A stretch of 64,000 nt of DNA from Ryuthela nishihirai (GCA_038380435.1 JAWZYU010000013.1:11297901-11361900), one strand, 5' to 3'. Counted from the stretch's first letter, positions 1 through 11,830 are shown. Program-made: numbers and translations. The notes: generated by a model not told the origin, from the sequence alone.

Positions 1-281
1 ACTGGAACAGCTGTTGGGAGACATGGTAGCCTCACCGTCAAGGCCATCCAGTGTGTTCTTTAACGTGCACAGGGTATGGCTCTCGCACACACAGAATCAT
101 AGCTTAACGTCTCATCCAATGGACGGCAGTCTTTCCAAGCCCATTGTTGTCCCCTACTGACCATGGGAAGGGTAGGGAGTTTTGTGGAGATAAAACTCAA
201 TGCTGACCCAGCTGGGACTCGAACCTGGGAACTGCAGATTACGAGCCTGGCGCGCTACCGACTCAGCCACCCCTGCCCCTC
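1..281 (-). repeat. SINE1 copy, truncated by window edge
   Basis: tRNA-derived SINE in antisense. Read on the minus strand, the tRNA-like head (about 280 to 210) has an A-box-like TGGCTGAGTCGG, an anticodon-like loop CTCGTAA (Thr-CGU-like) and a B-box GGTTCGAGTCC. It is followed by the same body seen at 24,739-25,127 and 39,400-39,793. The 3' part lies outside the window. This is a SINE head, not a functional tRNA gene, because it continues into the family-specific body. Confidence 0.85.
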
Positions 282-365
282 TGTGCCACTTGAAGGCAGA
301 GTCTTTGTTTGCAAACATCATCCTGCAGTAGATGGAAATATGTGTTATAAGTATATTACTTAACA

Positions 366-2102
366 TAGACTGATTTCCATAAATTAAGGAAAAATGAGAA
401 AAATTGCGATAATTCGCCAAAAAATTGTATGATCCTCATCAAACTTGTTCATGTAACCAGTAAAGTAATGCCAAGTGAGCATATCATATGCAAATTAGTC
501 TAGATTGCATCAATTTGTGAAATTAGATAGTGGCATAAAAACGGGTGTTTTGGAGTGGATCATTATTTTGTGAATTCTAAATAGCCATTTTGTAGGAATA
601 ACCTCGAGACATCATTTGCCAAATGAACTGTGGTGGAGAGCTATTGGCCAGCTCGAAGCAGGCCAAAGTCAGTCAGATGTGGCACGATGGCAGAATGTGA
701 GTCCTTCTGTGGTCCATAGACTGTGGAATGAATTTCTTAGCACGGATTCCACATTTCAGAGGTTTAGCCGAGGAAGGGCTAGAGTTACGACTGTTGTACA
801 AGACTGATATCTGCGATTAACAGCACAAAGGAGCAGGACATCTACTTCTTCTCAGCTATGATCCTCTCTTGCAGCTGTCACTGGGAGAGTTGTATAAGCT
901 TCTACTGTGTGTAGAAGGCTTCATGAGAGAGGTCTGTACACTAGAAGGTCAGTAATTTGTATACCCCTCACGTCACATCATAGGACAGAGCGGTTGAATT
1001 GGGCAAGCACACATGCTAACTGGACAGAAGAGCAATGGAGGTCCGTACTCTTCACAGATGAGTCCAGATATTGCTTGCAGTGATTCCAGACATTGTTTGA
1101 TATGGAGAGAATGAGCTATCATCCAAGTAACATCCATCAAAGAGACAGTTATGGTGGAGGTAGCGTATGTGTTTGGGGTGGCATTTCTTTATGTAGACCT
1201 CAATGCTCAAAGGTATAGAGATGACATCCTGGACCCTTATGTATGCCCTTACACTGTGCAATAGGTGAAACATTCATCTTACAAGATGATAACGCTCATC
1301 CACACAGAGCTGACTAGTGGAACAATACCTTCAAGAGGAGACCATTATTGCATGGAGTGAGCAGCTCGATCTCCTGACCTAAATCCAATTGAGCATGTAT
1401 GGGATGCTCTAGGGCAGGGGTTCTCAATGTGGGGTATACGGTAAAATTTTTTGGGGTATGCCGTGAGAGCTCAAAAGTAGCTAGATCTAGTAATAAGGTC
1501 ACTAAGTTGGCAACACTGCTGTGCAAAAATGTCATTTTTTGTGTTTATTGATATATGTAATTTATAAGTACAAAATTTAATGTGTATAATATATATGTTT
1601 TATTTTATTCTCATTATTATACTATAACTATAATTTTATCTATCTATACAAGGGGTACACCAGTTACATACACATTTCCAGGGGACACGTGAAGGCTGAG
1701 AACCACTGCTCTAGGGAGATGTGTTGCTGCCCTCAACCCACCACCTGCAACAAAGGGGGTGCTTATTATTACTGCTTTAAAGGAACAATGGTTATTACTC
1801 TCTACTGAGCTGATTCATAACATTATAAACAGCATGGAACATCACTGTCATGCCTGTATTGCTATAAGGGCTGACCACACCCGTTATAAAGAACTTTGCT
1901 CACTGCATTCGGATACCTCATTTTTGGACAAGTTCCTATAAGTGTTATTTTTTTATGAAAAATGTTTCCAGTGTAAAATATTTTATGTTGATCTGAAACT
2001 AGCATTGTAATTCATGTTTCTATCAAATTTCATTAAAATCATTCATATAACTTTTGTTCATCATAATTTTTCTGAGTTTTTCTTAATTTATGGAAACCAG
2101 TA
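366..2102 (+). mobile_element. Tc1-like transposon, decayed, with nested MITE
   Basis: IS630-Tc1-mariner element. Its terminal inverted repeats are related to TTTCCATAAATTAAGGAAAA at the left (from about 368) and its reverse complement at the right (ending 2100), next to TA at 366-367 and 2101-2102. A transposase relic reads on the plus strand: an HTH region at 616-807 (…AIGQLEAGQSQSDVARWQ…, …VSPSVVHRLW…), then a DDE-like first-aspartate region near 1,045-1,075 (LFTDESRY), with stops and frameshifts throughout. A 294-bp hAT MITE (1415-1708) interrupts the C-terminal part. It is not functional. The family is inferred from motifs and the TA target. Confidence 0.8.
1415..1708. mobile_element. 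hAT MITE (family hAT-1), 294 bp
   Basis: The ends read CAGGGGTTCTCAA at the left and, reverse-complemented, CAGTGGTTCTCAGCC at the right. Identical 8-bp target duplications CTCTAGGG lie at 1407-1414 and 1709-1716. Subterminal sequence matches the larger element at 33,501-34,335, of which this looks like an internally deleted derivative. It is inserted in the Tc1-like transposase relic. Confidence 0.9.
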
Positions 2103-2990
2103 TATCTCTCTAAGTTTCTTCAATTGAAAGACGTGAGAAAGGTATGAAACCTTTCAACTAAAGAAACATCGAGAAATTTATAAAGAGTAAAGAAAGAGGA
2201 AAAAATTAAAGAGCAACATTGCAGTTATGATAAATTATCTTAAAATTAATCAAAAATATATTAAAATGTAATAAATGTAAACAATAACTGTTATGCACCC
2301 AGTGGCCAATGAATTATGATCATCCACTTAATATCACATGGGATTTCTTTTGGCTCAAAAAGTGCTTGAACATGATATGGCATTGATGCTACTATGTTAA
2401 AGTACATCTATGGAGATATCCTATGCTCACTCTGATTGCAAAGTACTCTACAATTGAATAACAGTGACCACTGATGTATCAGCCCATTGTATTATCTATT
2501 CTATAACATCTCACAGATACTTGATAGTTACCCAGCTATGTATGGAGGTGAAGTTTTTCCCCTCCTTATATAGCACTCATCTTATTTGAGACATGATATA
2601 GGTTATGAATAGCAAACTCTGTCGTTGGTGTCAGGATATGGTGAGGCTAAATATATCTTTAAGTGCCAAAAGATAGAATATTATTACTCACTTGGAATGG
2701 AAGAAACTGGCAGATTTGCTAATATGATCAATAACTTTGAAATACTTGAATAAATTGTAGCATTACGTTACAAATTAGGAATCTATTCAAGTTGTTATGA
2801 ACTAATTGTTTTATGTCAATAATGTTGGCAATATGAAATTGACAACTCTGTGAATATTTCTTTCAACATTGCAGTGATGGCATTTGCTTAAAAATCTATT
2901 ATATTTCTGAAAATCTTCTTCACATTGCAGATATGTACTATCTGATCAAAAGTATTTGAACACCCCTTCTGAGTAGTAGATTCACCCATA
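2103..2990. other. AT-rich DNA with faint transposon ends
   Basis: No gene is visible. Around 2,296-2,640 the sequence resembles a decayed Tc1-type terminus (…GTGGCCAATGAATTATGA…). At 2,941-2,970 there is the end-like motif TGATCAAAAGTATTTGAACA of another Tc1-like family. Neither has a partner end that I can place. Confidence 0.4.
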
Positions 2991-4451
2991 CACCAATCAG
3001 CCAATACATTAAAACCACTTCTACATTATGCAAAGAAGCCAATCAGTGTCATGTGCCAAAGTCGCAAATGATATATATATATAATACCTGGGTCAGAGCT
3101 CTCACAGGCAGTATTTCGTTTCATCTCAACATGGGAAAAGCAAAGGATTTATCTGATTTCGACAAAGGCCAGATCATTATGGGAAGACGCCTTGGTAAGA
3201 GCATCTCCTAAACAGCAATGCTGGTAGGCTGCTCACGCTATGCAGTAGTTAGTACCTATCAAAGATGGTTTGAAACAGGTAACACTTCGAGCTGTCGACA
3301 AGGTGTGGGCCAGCCACACCTCATTCATGCCAGAGGTCAGTGCAGGCTATCTCATCTTGTTCACAGCAACAGAAGGGCTACTGTGGCTGACATTACCCAT
3401 AATTTCAATTGTGGTAAAGGACACAATGTGTCTGAACACACAGTCCATCATAAGCTCTTGGATATATGTCTCTGAAGCCACAGACCCATTCATGTCCTAT
3501 GCTCACAGCTGTTCACCACTGTCAATGCTTGCAGTGGGCACATAATCATCGACATTGGACCACAGAAGACTGGAAGAGGGTTGCATGGTCAGATGAATCC
3601 CATTTTCTGTTACACCATCTGGACGGATGAGCTCATGTGCGACGTTTACCCACAAAAGCTTTCTTACCTGGATGCACTATGGGACGGATCCAGGCAGCTG
3701 GAGGGAGTGTGATAGTCTGGGCAATATTTTCTTGGGGAACATTTGGACCAATTATCCCTGTAGAGAAAACTCTGACAGCTGTCACCTACCTGAACAACGT
3801 GGCTGACCAAGTACACCACTTTATGTGACTGGCAGATATGGCGGAGATGTCTTTCAACAAAACAATGCCCCGTGTCACACTGCGACACTGCTGCACGTTT
3901 ACCCACAAAAGCTTTCTTACCTGGATGCACTATGGGACGGATCCAGGCAGCTGGAGGGAGTGTGATAGTCTGGGCAATATTTTCTTGGGGAACATTTGGA
4001 CCAATTATCCCTGTAGAGAAAACTCTGACAGCTGTCACCTACCTGAACAACGTGGCTGACCAAGTACACCACTTTATGTGACTGGCAGATATGGCGGAGA
4101 TGTCTTTCAACAAAACAATGCCCCGTGTCACACTGCGAAGAAGGTTCAGGAATGGTTCGTGGATCATGATGAGGAATTCCATTTATTGCCATGGCCCCCA
4201 AATTTGTGGGACACGAATCCTATCGAGCATTTGTGGTTAGAGTTGGAGAAACAGGTACAAGCAGCATCACCCCAACCACATAATTTACGGGAACTGTGGG
4301 ATCTTCTGTTGCAGTCATGGTACTAAATATCAAGCAACAGCTACCAACATCTCGTTGAATCTATGCCTCATCGGGTGAGAGCTCTTTTGGCGGTGAAAGG
4401 AGGATCTACATCATATTAGGTAGGTGGTTTTAATGTTTTGGCTGATAGGTG
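2991..4451 (+). mobile_element. Tc1-like transposon (family Tc1-B), tandemly expanded
   Basis: Terminal inverted repeats CACCAATCAGCCAATACATT and, at the right, the complement of CACCTATCAGCCAAAACATT, flanked by TA at 2989-2990 and 4452-4453. The broken transposase starts near 3,131 ([17 protein letters not shown]) and has an HTH, a catalytic-core stretch (GGSVIVWAIFSWGTFGPI) and a downstream part at 4,078-4,326 (QQNNAPCHTAKKVQEWF, NPIEHLWLELE). A 253-bp block is present twice (3642-4147), so the frame is wrecked. A sister copy without the duplication is at 50,347-51,555. Confidence 0.9.
3642..4147. repeat. Tandem duplication, 2 x 253 bp, inside Tc1-B
   Basis: Copy 1 is 3642-3894 and copy 2 is 3895-4147. 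By eye they are identical over about 245 bp, from the ACGTTTACCC start to CACACTGCGA. Short filler (CACTGCTGC) sits at the junction. The sister element at 50,347 has a single copy of this block. Confidence 0.9.
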
Positions 4452-4477
4452 TATATGCTACAGCCATGGTTCAAATG

Positions 4478-4882
4478 CACAATATGCTGCTTAAAGGATG
4501 GTTCCGACTCCTTTGCCAAATCTCATAATTACTTATGAAGTTGAAACACCTAATGCATAAGCATCTAGAATCAAAAGCATCAAGTTTCCTATTATCTTGT
4601 TTACAAAGCATCCAAGTTTCACTACCATAACTAACCATAGAAAGAACCAAACTATTATACAGTCTAATTTTAGTCTTTAGGTGTATATGCCTATTTCTCC
4701 ACACTCTCCATAGATTATTAAAAGTCCTGGCAGCAATCACTATTCATCTGTTAATCTCATGCTGCACATCACCACTATATGTTACATAGCTACCAAGATA
4801 ATTAAACTGAGATACCACTTCAAGAGTGGAACTATTCAGATTAACTGAATCACAGACTGTCTGATCAATTTTACCTATCATC
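4478..4882 (-). pseudogene. RTE LINE fragment (RT C-terminal region)
   Basis: The minus-strand reading includes TFNNLWRVWRNR, LKTKIRLYNSLVLS, SYGSETW and LDAFDSRCL, the same order as residues in the better copy at 47,280-48,704. It is truncated at both ends and abuts the next Tc1-like element near 4,885. No function remains. Confidence 0.85.
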
Positions 4883-4885
4883 AGA

Positions 4886-5902
4886 AGCTTCAGTAACCAA
4901 AATGAAAGAGATAGAAGGTGTAATAAGAGAAAATGTATCGAAGATTATGGCTACCTATCAAAAAGGACAGGGTGTTGCCTCCAAATGTACAAATTGCAGA
5001 CGACATACAAAGTTGTCAGATAGGAATAGGACAAAGTTGGCATGAATTGTACAACAGAAGTACAAGACCACCGCACTGCAAATATCAGGAGAGTTGAACA
5101 CCAGTCGAAATTATCCCGTTTCCATCATAGCAGTTCATCGGGAACTTTATCATGACAGTAGGTATTTACGGCTGTGCTGCAATCCACGAAACTCTGATTA
5201 CCAACATCAATGCAACAAAATGTGCAAGATGGTGCAAAGTACATAAAAACTGGGATGCTAAAGACTGGCAACATGTCATCTGGTCTGATGAATCATGTTA
5301 CACATTATTTCCTACCACTGGTAGAGTGTACATCTGGCAAAAACCTGCAGAAAAATACCACCCCGACTCTGAAGCATGGAGGTGGATCCTTGATGCTGTG
5401 GGGTACCATATCATGGCATTCCTTAGAGCCATGAGTTATTCTGCAGGGTCATGTCACATCCACAACATATGAATCTATTCTCAGGGACCACCTGCACCCA
5501 ATGTTGTGGGCATTGTTCCCTAATAACTTTCCCTGGTTTGAAGCAGATAATGCAGCTGTGCATTGTGTGAAACTTCTCAAGTTGTGGTTTGCAGAGTATG
5601 AGGATGAGGTACAGAGCTACCCTGGCTACCTCAATCTCGGGACTTCAATATTATTGGACATTTGTGGGAATATCTGGAGTGCAATGTCAGATCACACTTT
5701 CCACCTCCAGTATCACTGACACAGTTGGACCATATTTTACAGGAAGAATGGTCCCACATTCCATTACCATATGTGCATGACTTGTATAAGTCTATTCCAC
5801 ATCGAATTGCGTCTGTTCTGAATGCCCAAGGTGGGCCTACAGCTTATTAATAAAATGTTCCCCACAAACACTGTGTGTTTCCATTATTTTGATAAACCCC
5901 TG
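4886..5902 (+). mobile_element. Tc1-like transposon (family Tc1-C), 5' truncated
   Basis: The transposase relic at 5,152-5,472 contains KCARWCKVHKNWDAKDWQ and VIWSDESCY, a Tc1-type first catalytic aspartate context. Later frames at 5,501-5,850 carry the rest (LWFAEYEDEVQSYPG, ILLDICGNIW). The right end is GATAAACCCCTG next to TA at 5903-5904. I could not find the matching left inverted repeat, so the 5' end seems lost at the junction with the RTE fragment. Confidence 0.75.
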
Positions 5903-6149
5903 TATTTCGCTATTACTAAAATTATTTTAATCATTTATCCCAACATTTTATGCATCTTTCCACCTTCAGATCGAAACTGTAACTAATAAAAGCTTTCTTA
6001 GAAAGCAATCCAAGTTACAGTTCCAAAGTTCCCTGCAGTCTAAAGTAAGTCACGTAGTAGGTGCAGTTGAGTGCGATGACCTAGTTATTGCTTACACATA
6101 CAGTTAAGTGAATTTTTAGCGAATGTTACAAAAAGAGTTCTTCTTGGAT

Positions 6150-6800
6150 ATTGGATAATGTGACCATGCATCTATCAAGTCAGTATTAACCTTCTTTTTC
6201 ATTTCTGTAGATTTATTTTATTTCTGCAAATTATCGTTTTTACATCAGCTGATCTATCTATCTTTCTGGGTTTTGCTATATCGGATGGCCAGCTTTACAA
6301 GTTGCTGCAGATATTATTTAATATCGCATTAGGTTATATGCTAATATTTCTTCTTTTATTATTTCTTTGTTTTCTCGTAAAAAACTTTGATTTTGTACCA
6401 TTTCCTGAAAATGAATGAGGTATTGGATATGGAAGCTAAAAGGACTTGCTTCTTATGGCAAGTTGTTTAAATGGTTGACTAAAGATAAAAACTTCCAACA
6501 AATTAGTTTATAAACTCACTGCATAAAGTTAATATTTTATTTCCTTCTTTCATAATTAACTTTAGTTTTTATTTCTATAGATCTATTTCCGTAAATTATC
6601 GATTTTTTCATCAGCTGATCTATCGATCTTTTTGAGTTATGCTACATCGAATGGCTGGCTTAAAAAATGTTGTGAATATTTTTTTAACATCTCATTAGAT
6701 TACAAATATATATTTTAATTATTTCTTGGTTTTTCTAGTAAAAACACTTTGAGCTTGTATCGTTTTCTGAAAATGAATGAAGTCTTCGATAACGGACGCA
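6150..6800. repeat. Two diverged direct repeats, offset about 360 bp
   Basis: Unit 1 (about 6,150-6,440) and unit 2 (about 6,510-6,800) share, in the same order, a TTTCTRTAGATYTATTT-like stretch, CAGCTGATCTATC (6246 and 6612), TCGRATGGC and CTGAAAATGAATGA. I estimate similarity by eye at roughly three quarters. No coding potential is seen. Confidence 0.7.
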
Positions 6801-7319
6801 AAATAAACTTCCTGGGCCGGAAATCCATCCTCAAGTAGGAGGGCAATTTTGGGAAGAGTTTTCACTCCCCCCCTCCCACTGAACTCATGGTAAACGTTTC
6901 ATCTCCACCCAGAAAAATTTCAATTTTTTTTAATTGCGAGTTTTTATGTTTACATTGAATGATTTGTATCTTGGCTGTGCCACTCAGATGATATAATGCT
7001 GTTTTTCTTTGCTTTGGTACACAAACCTTTCTGCACTTAGACAAGATCACCAAACTTTAACACTCAAAGAAAAAATTAAAAATGTTTAGCAAAAAAAAAA
7101 GCAGCCAAGAAAGTTTTATTCCATTTCAAAACCAGTTCAGAAAACTCCATGAATGTGAGACATCCAAGTCACTCTTTATAACACTGGCCATGTTTAAAAT
7201 ATACAATACTAAAAAGAATCATTAAAAGATATAAAAATAGTGTTTCAGGTTAAATATTATATTATTTGGGAAGAAATTTCCTTTCGATTAATATATAATT
7301 TAACTACTTTTTTTTTTTA

Positions 7320-7968
7320 TCAGATTTTCCAAAATTAAGCCTTAATTACATAGGCCGATCCATTTTTTTCACCACATCACACTGAAAAAGGCTTATTAAA
7401 ATCAATATACTAGTAAATTTGTTTAAATTACTTATTTTCATTAATTTTGCAATTAAATTCTGTTTAATTTGGTATATAACATGACCTATTTCTGTTGATT
7501 GGTTATTTGAAAAAAAAATTCTAAAGTTGACTTGTTTATCTGATTCAGAACAATTAGCTAAAAGCCTGGAATTTTTTCAAAGTATGATACCAAGAAAAAA
7601 ATTTACGAAATGGGAGTAATTTTCTTGCTTCAAGTAAATATTAATTTTGTTATTTAGAAATAAATAAGCTTTCTATTAATGTGCATTATAATCATTTCTG
7701 TCTATTAATTTTTTTTAAATAAATTTTTTTGTGTTGCCAAATGCATTTTTTTACTACATGACTCTAAAAAAAGCTCTATTAAAATAAAACTAGTCTTTTT
7801 TTGTCAAATATTATATTTTCAGAAAATCCAGAATTAAATGCTGAATTTCTTTCATTAGTTATTTGGCAAAAAAGTTCTAAAGTTAATTTTTTTTGGCTGA
7901 TCAGATGAAAAAAAAGCTGGATCTCTGGATGCAAATTAGTTTTTCAGGCAGGACCTCTGAAGGGTTAA
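7320..7968. repeat. Second pair of diverged repeats, ending at TTAA
   Basis: Segments near 7,370-7,560 and 7,750-7,910 share ATTAAAATMAA.ACTAG, GAATTAAAT, TTGGTTATTTG-like and AAAAATTCTAAAGTT-like blocks in order. The right boundary GGACCTCTGAAGGG followed by TTAA resembles piggyBac-type ends. A matching left end is not clear. Confidence 0.5.
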
Positions 7969-8363
7969 GAAAAATTATATGAGATAGGTTCTGAAAACTA
8001 GTGCATATAAAAATGTAGGCTACTGTTTTTTTTTTTAACATAATGTTTGAAGGTGTGATTTTGGTCAGTTACAGATATTTCAGCCAAATTATTTTAACAT
8101 ATTTAAACAGAGCTTATAAACATTAAAATTATCCTATAAAACATTTTGAGCATTTGTAGAAACATTTAAAGTGAAAAACTAGAACAAAAAAAGGCAAATT
8201 ACTTTTAAGTTTTGCACATCAGTTTCTAAAACATAAATCATGTAAAAGCAAAAACATGTAAAGCAAGGACAATGCAAAGTGAGGAATAAATATATTTCTG
8301 ATGAGATTTAGGTTACAGATGTGCCCAAATTGATGTAAAAAGATAAAAATATGGTTGATTTAC

Positions 8364-8640
8364 CATTTGAATGTTGTTATTCATCAATATTCGAGCAGGT
8401 ATTTCTTGACCTTGCCCCATTGAAATTGCTTGACATGTTAAATCCTTTTCTTTTGCCAATTTTTCAATATTACTAGTTGGATCTGAACCCATAGTTAGCA
8501 AACAAATGAGAGGGCAACGGGGATTACTCTCTTCCCACATATGATTCATTTGAAGGATGACTGGTTCTGAATACCTATCACCCATAGAATGTGCAACATA
8601 CTTTCTAGCCTGAGCTAATGTACGATCAGGACACCAGGAC
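8364..8640 (-). CDS. DNAH5/8-like: Axonemal dynein heavy chain exon (AAA6 P-loop region)
   Basis: This is the most 3' exon found of the minus-strand dynein gene, 277 nt. It is flanked by a polypyrimidine-CAG acceptor at 8643-8641 and a GTAAAT donor at 8363-8358. The first G completes the Arg codon begun in the exon at 12,663-12,778, giving RSWCPDRT. It then reads QARKYVA, EPVILQ, MWEESNPRCPLICLLTMG, SDPTSNIEKLAK and ISMGQGQEIPAR, the hallmark of the D6 (AAA6) P-loop domain of outer-arm dynein gamma-type heavy chains (DNAH5/DNAH8 in vertebrates). The protein is a ciliary or flagellar motor ATPase. No stops occur, and residues fit the family closely. A conserved GGW..LQNCHLG segment should follow in the next exon, which I do not find above position 1. 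Confidence 0.95.
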
Positions 8641-8832
8641 CTGAAAAAAAAAAAAAAATTCTAAATTACCAACCTATATACAAATATTTTAGAACACACA
8701 GTAATATAAAATCTCAGCAGATTGCTTCCTTTTTCATTTTTCTTGACAAATGAAAATTTTATTCAGTTTCAACTAAGCAAAGAAAAATTGGTACATACAT
8801 AGAAACTTCTTAGAAACTAGCATAGGTATATA

Positions 8833-9917
8833 CACCAAAGAGCCAAAACATTATGATTACCTGCTTAATATGATGGTCTCCACATGCCTGTACCAACACT
8901 TTACCAGCAGATTCTTAAACTCTTGGAAGTTACGTGATTGAGCCACCACAGATCGGATATGCTGTTCCAACACATTGGTGTCGGGGAATTTAGAGGCCAG
9001 GACAATACCTGGAAGTCTTCCTCAGGTTCCATGAACCATTCTTGAACAATCCGGGGCAGGGTGGCATGGTGCATTATTCTGTTGAAAGAAGGCTCTACTA
9101 GAAGGATATACCGTTTCCATGAAAGGATGTACCTGGTCTGCAATGATGTTTATGTAGGTGGTCTATATCCTAGTTTCCAGCAGAACATTGCCCAAAGCAT
9201 TAACTTCCTCCACCGGTTTGTTTTCATCCCATGGTGCATCCTGCTGCCAACACTTCCCCAGGTAAATGGTGCATACATACCTGGCCGCCACATGGTGCAA
9301 CAGGATACAAGATTCTTCAGACTAGATGACCTTACAATCATTCAAGGTCCAGTTTTGATGCTCACAAGCCCATTGTAGGTGCTTTTGATGCTGAACCAAG
9401 GTTAGCATGGGCACTTGGAGCGTCATGCAGCTCTATTTTCAGCAAGGTTCGATGTACTGTGTGTTGTGACACATTACTCCCATCACCAGCATTCAAATTA
9501 AGGGAGAGTTGTGCCACAGTATCCCTTCTGTTGGCTCATACCATATGGGATAGCCTTTGCTCACCTCTAGCATCTATGAGCCATGGTCATCCCACACCTT
9601 GTTGGTGGTTCATAGTTTTTCCCTCCTCGGATCACTTTTTGAGGGTACTAACCACAGCTGACCATGAGCACCCCACAAGCCTTGCCATCTCGAAAATGCT
9701 CTGATCCAGTTTTCTGGCCATTACAATTTGGCCTTTGTCAAACTCACTAAAGTACACTGCCTTTCTCATCTGAAGAACAAGAATAACACTGATTAACAGA
9801 GCTCAGCATCAGGTGTTATTTATAACATTTCATGACCTTTGCACGCACCGTCGTTTACCTGCAGTTGCTTCGATTTGCATAAAGATGCACTGGTCATAAT
9901 GTTTCGGCTCTTCAGTG
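8833..9917 (-). mobile_element. Tc1-like transposon (family Tc1-D) in dynein intron
   Basis: Ends CACCAAAGAGCCAAAACATT (left) and, reverse-complemented, CACTGAAGAGCCGAAACATT (right), with TA at 8831-8832 and 9918-9919. The minus-strand transposase relic includes PRIVQEWFMEPEEDFQVLSW (8,901-9,143), the usual region before the last catalytic residue, and an upstream frame at 9,150-9,341. It is broken by stops and frameshifts. Confidence 0.9.
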
Positions 9918-9994
9918 TATGTATACAGTAAATTCCTCATAAATCCTTTGATCAGCTCTGCAAGATTTGTTAAAAACACCCTCAAATGAGACCC

Positions 9995-10370
9995 ATTATG
10001 GGCAGTACATTTATGCACCCAATGGGCTAAATGGCCAGGTCACAAAGACCCCCAATGGCTCAGAGAATGTTGGGGAATGGGTCCCCTGTACAACTGTTAG
10101 GAGACAGATGAAAACCTCTCATAAAGACCATCTAGCATATTCCTCAACATGCATAGATTCTATCTTGGTTCTACTGCATATGAGCCATAGCTTTACTTCT
10201 CATCCGATGGGCAGTGGTCTTTACAAACCCACCAGTGTATCCTTTTTGACTGAGGGTATGGTGGGTAGTTTAGCAGAGATAATCTCAGTGCTGGTCCAGG
10301 TGTGACCTGAACCTGGGAACTACAGATTATGAGATTGACACACTATCAACTGAGCCAACTGACACCCTTT
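9995..10370 (-). repeat. SINE1 copy, old and diverged
   Basis: The body order matches SINE1 (GGGCTAAATGGCCAGGTCAC near 10,025, CATCCGATGGGCAG near 10,200, GAACCTGGGAACTACAGATT near 10,310). The tRNA-like head is at the right end. Many substitutions make it older than the copies at 24.7, 39.4 and 63.7 kb. Confidence 0.8.
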
Positions 10371-10429
10371 AGATATTAGATGCAACAATAAAAAGTTAAT
10401 TTAGTAATAGATAAAATTTTTAAATGACA

Positions 10430-10565
10430 AGTCTTGGATAAGGCACAGAAGTTTCGTTTCTAGTGTTGTCTTTCTGCTGAGGTCTCACCTTATTCACAGA
10501 CCTTCTCTATAGCATTTTAAACTTACAAACAACTACCAGACCTCTGCTTTTTTGAGGGATAAATT
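10430..10565 (+). repeat. SINE2 body fragment
   Basis: Resembles the SINE2 body in the sense orientation: TTTCTGCTGAGGTCTCACCT, CAGACCTTCT, CAGACCTCTGC. The tRNA-like head is missing or eroded. Confidence 0.55.
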
Positions 10566-11024
10566 TTCATATATATATATTGTCAGATTAGAATTAAACA
10601 CTTTGATAAATATTTATGACAATCAGTTTTTACATTGGCAAGGGGCCTCAAAAATTGGAAGTGGCCCATGCCAGGGCTGTCTCACAGGTTCAGAGATGGC
10701 CTTGACACTCTGGATCTGTGAGAAGGTCTAAGGAAAATTATTGATTTTTTTCAACAAACAGCAAAAAAATTTTTATACCCACATACTGAATTTGGAAATA
10801 CTTGGGAATAAAAGATTAGTAATAAATTGAGGTAACCAGGAGGCCTTTGTAGGTCTTGAAGTAGTAGTAGTAGTGTTCTATAGCAGGTGAATTTTGCAGT
10901 GGTACATATTTACAGGCTAAGGAGTATAAAAAGCTGAGCTTCATCTGTCTTTTTCTCTCTAAAATTCTTTTAGTGCATGATTTTTGTTCATAGTTTTAAA
11001 ATATTTAATTAATTGCTTGTTAAG
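10566..11024. other. Intronic AT-rich DNA, no feature
   Basis: Only simple sequence is visible, such as a short TA run near 10,570 and a GTAGTAGTAGTAG run near 10,862. No coding or repeat signal can be supported. Confidence 0.5.
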
Positions 11025-11370
11025 TGGCTAGAGTTTTTGGTTGCAGATCAAAGAGACTTGAATTTGAGCCCCAGATAAAGCATGGATGTTCAGAGGCCCA
11101 TTTAATGTCCAGAGAGTTGGTTCTTCTGCCCCTGAGCAAGTGTAGAGATTTTTCTCTGCTAAACTCCCCACCCTGCCCACAGTGAATAGGGGTCACTGTT
11201 GGGCTTGAAAAGGCTGCTGGTTGTCAGATGGGATGTTAAGCGCTGGTCCTGTGTGTGGGAGAGCCACACCCACGCACTTTAAAGAACATGCTGGATGGCC
11301 TTGATGGGAGGCTGACATTCTTTTAACAACAGCTGTCCAGTGGGTCCCCTCACCCAACCATCCACAAAAC
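11025..11370 (+). repeat. SINE1 variant with altered head
   Basis: The 3' two thirds match SINE1 in sense (AAACTCCCCACCCTGCCCAC, GATGGGATGTTAAGC, GCTGGATGGCCTTGATGGGA, GGGTCCCCTCACCCAACC). The 5' head differs (AAGTGGCTAGAG… with TTGAATTTGAGCCCC as B-box-like) and a ~60-bp extra segment follows it. This suggests a sub-family or a chimera with another tRNA-type head. Confidence 0.65.
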
Positions 11371-11534
11371 CACGAGAGCTTTGAACTTGGACATCTGTCC
11401 CAAATAACTGATATTTAAGTAGCGAATATCATGTTTTTAAAAATAAAATAACTCGAATTTACCCCTTAAAAACGGTAGACTTTCGGCACAATTCACGTAC
11501 AGATTTCAGGTATAAAATTAGACTATAATGCTAT

Positions 11535-11830
11535 CTAACCATATTGGTAATAAATCCTTGGCAAGGTTCAAAATTCGAAAGTTCCAATATTACAGATATG
11601 AATGAACTGATAGATTTAGATAATATTATAGTAATGTTGATGATAGGTACTTCCACCGCTGCTTTGCAGCCTTAATGTCAATTTTATGTTAGTCCTCAAC
11701 CAGCAAACGAAGATGGCTTTTGGTGTCATCCATAAGACACAGTACTGTCCTGTATAGTGGAGCATCAGATGGCATTCTTCAATCATATTCAAGCACATGG
11801 GGCCATGGCTTAATGCCTAGGATCTGGCAG
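11535..11830 (-). repeat. Unclassified dispersed repeat U1, copy 1
   Basis: Read on the minus strand this matches 40,985-41,345: CTTGAATATGATTGAA, CACTATACAGGACAGTACT, ACACCAAAAGCCA, TTCATTCATATCT and TTTCGAATTTTGA in the same order. I do not recognise a class. No intact ORF or terminal structure is seen. Confidence 0.7.

Larger units (their letters stand above)
5905..8330. other. AT-rich DNA with diverged local repeats, no gene
   Basis: No convincing coding sequence; open frames here are short and low-complexity. Two pairs of diverged direct repeats are visible (6,150-6,800 and 7,320-7,968, listed separately). A piggyBac-like terminus GAAGGG|TTAA sits at 7,960-7,968. This should be the intron or flank downstream of the dynein exon at 8,364-8,640, since the next expected coding segment (GGW-LLQNCHLG-like) is not found here. 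Confidence 0.5.

Noticed and set aside
210..280. tRNA-Thr gene
   Set aside because: A/B boxes and a Thr-like loop are present but the sequence continues into the SINE1 body seen in many copies, and the stems pair poorly. The same applies to other SINE heads.
6862..7053. 63-codon minus-strand ORF
   Set aside because: Low-complexity AT-rich context, no recognisable motif and no neighbouring exon signal.
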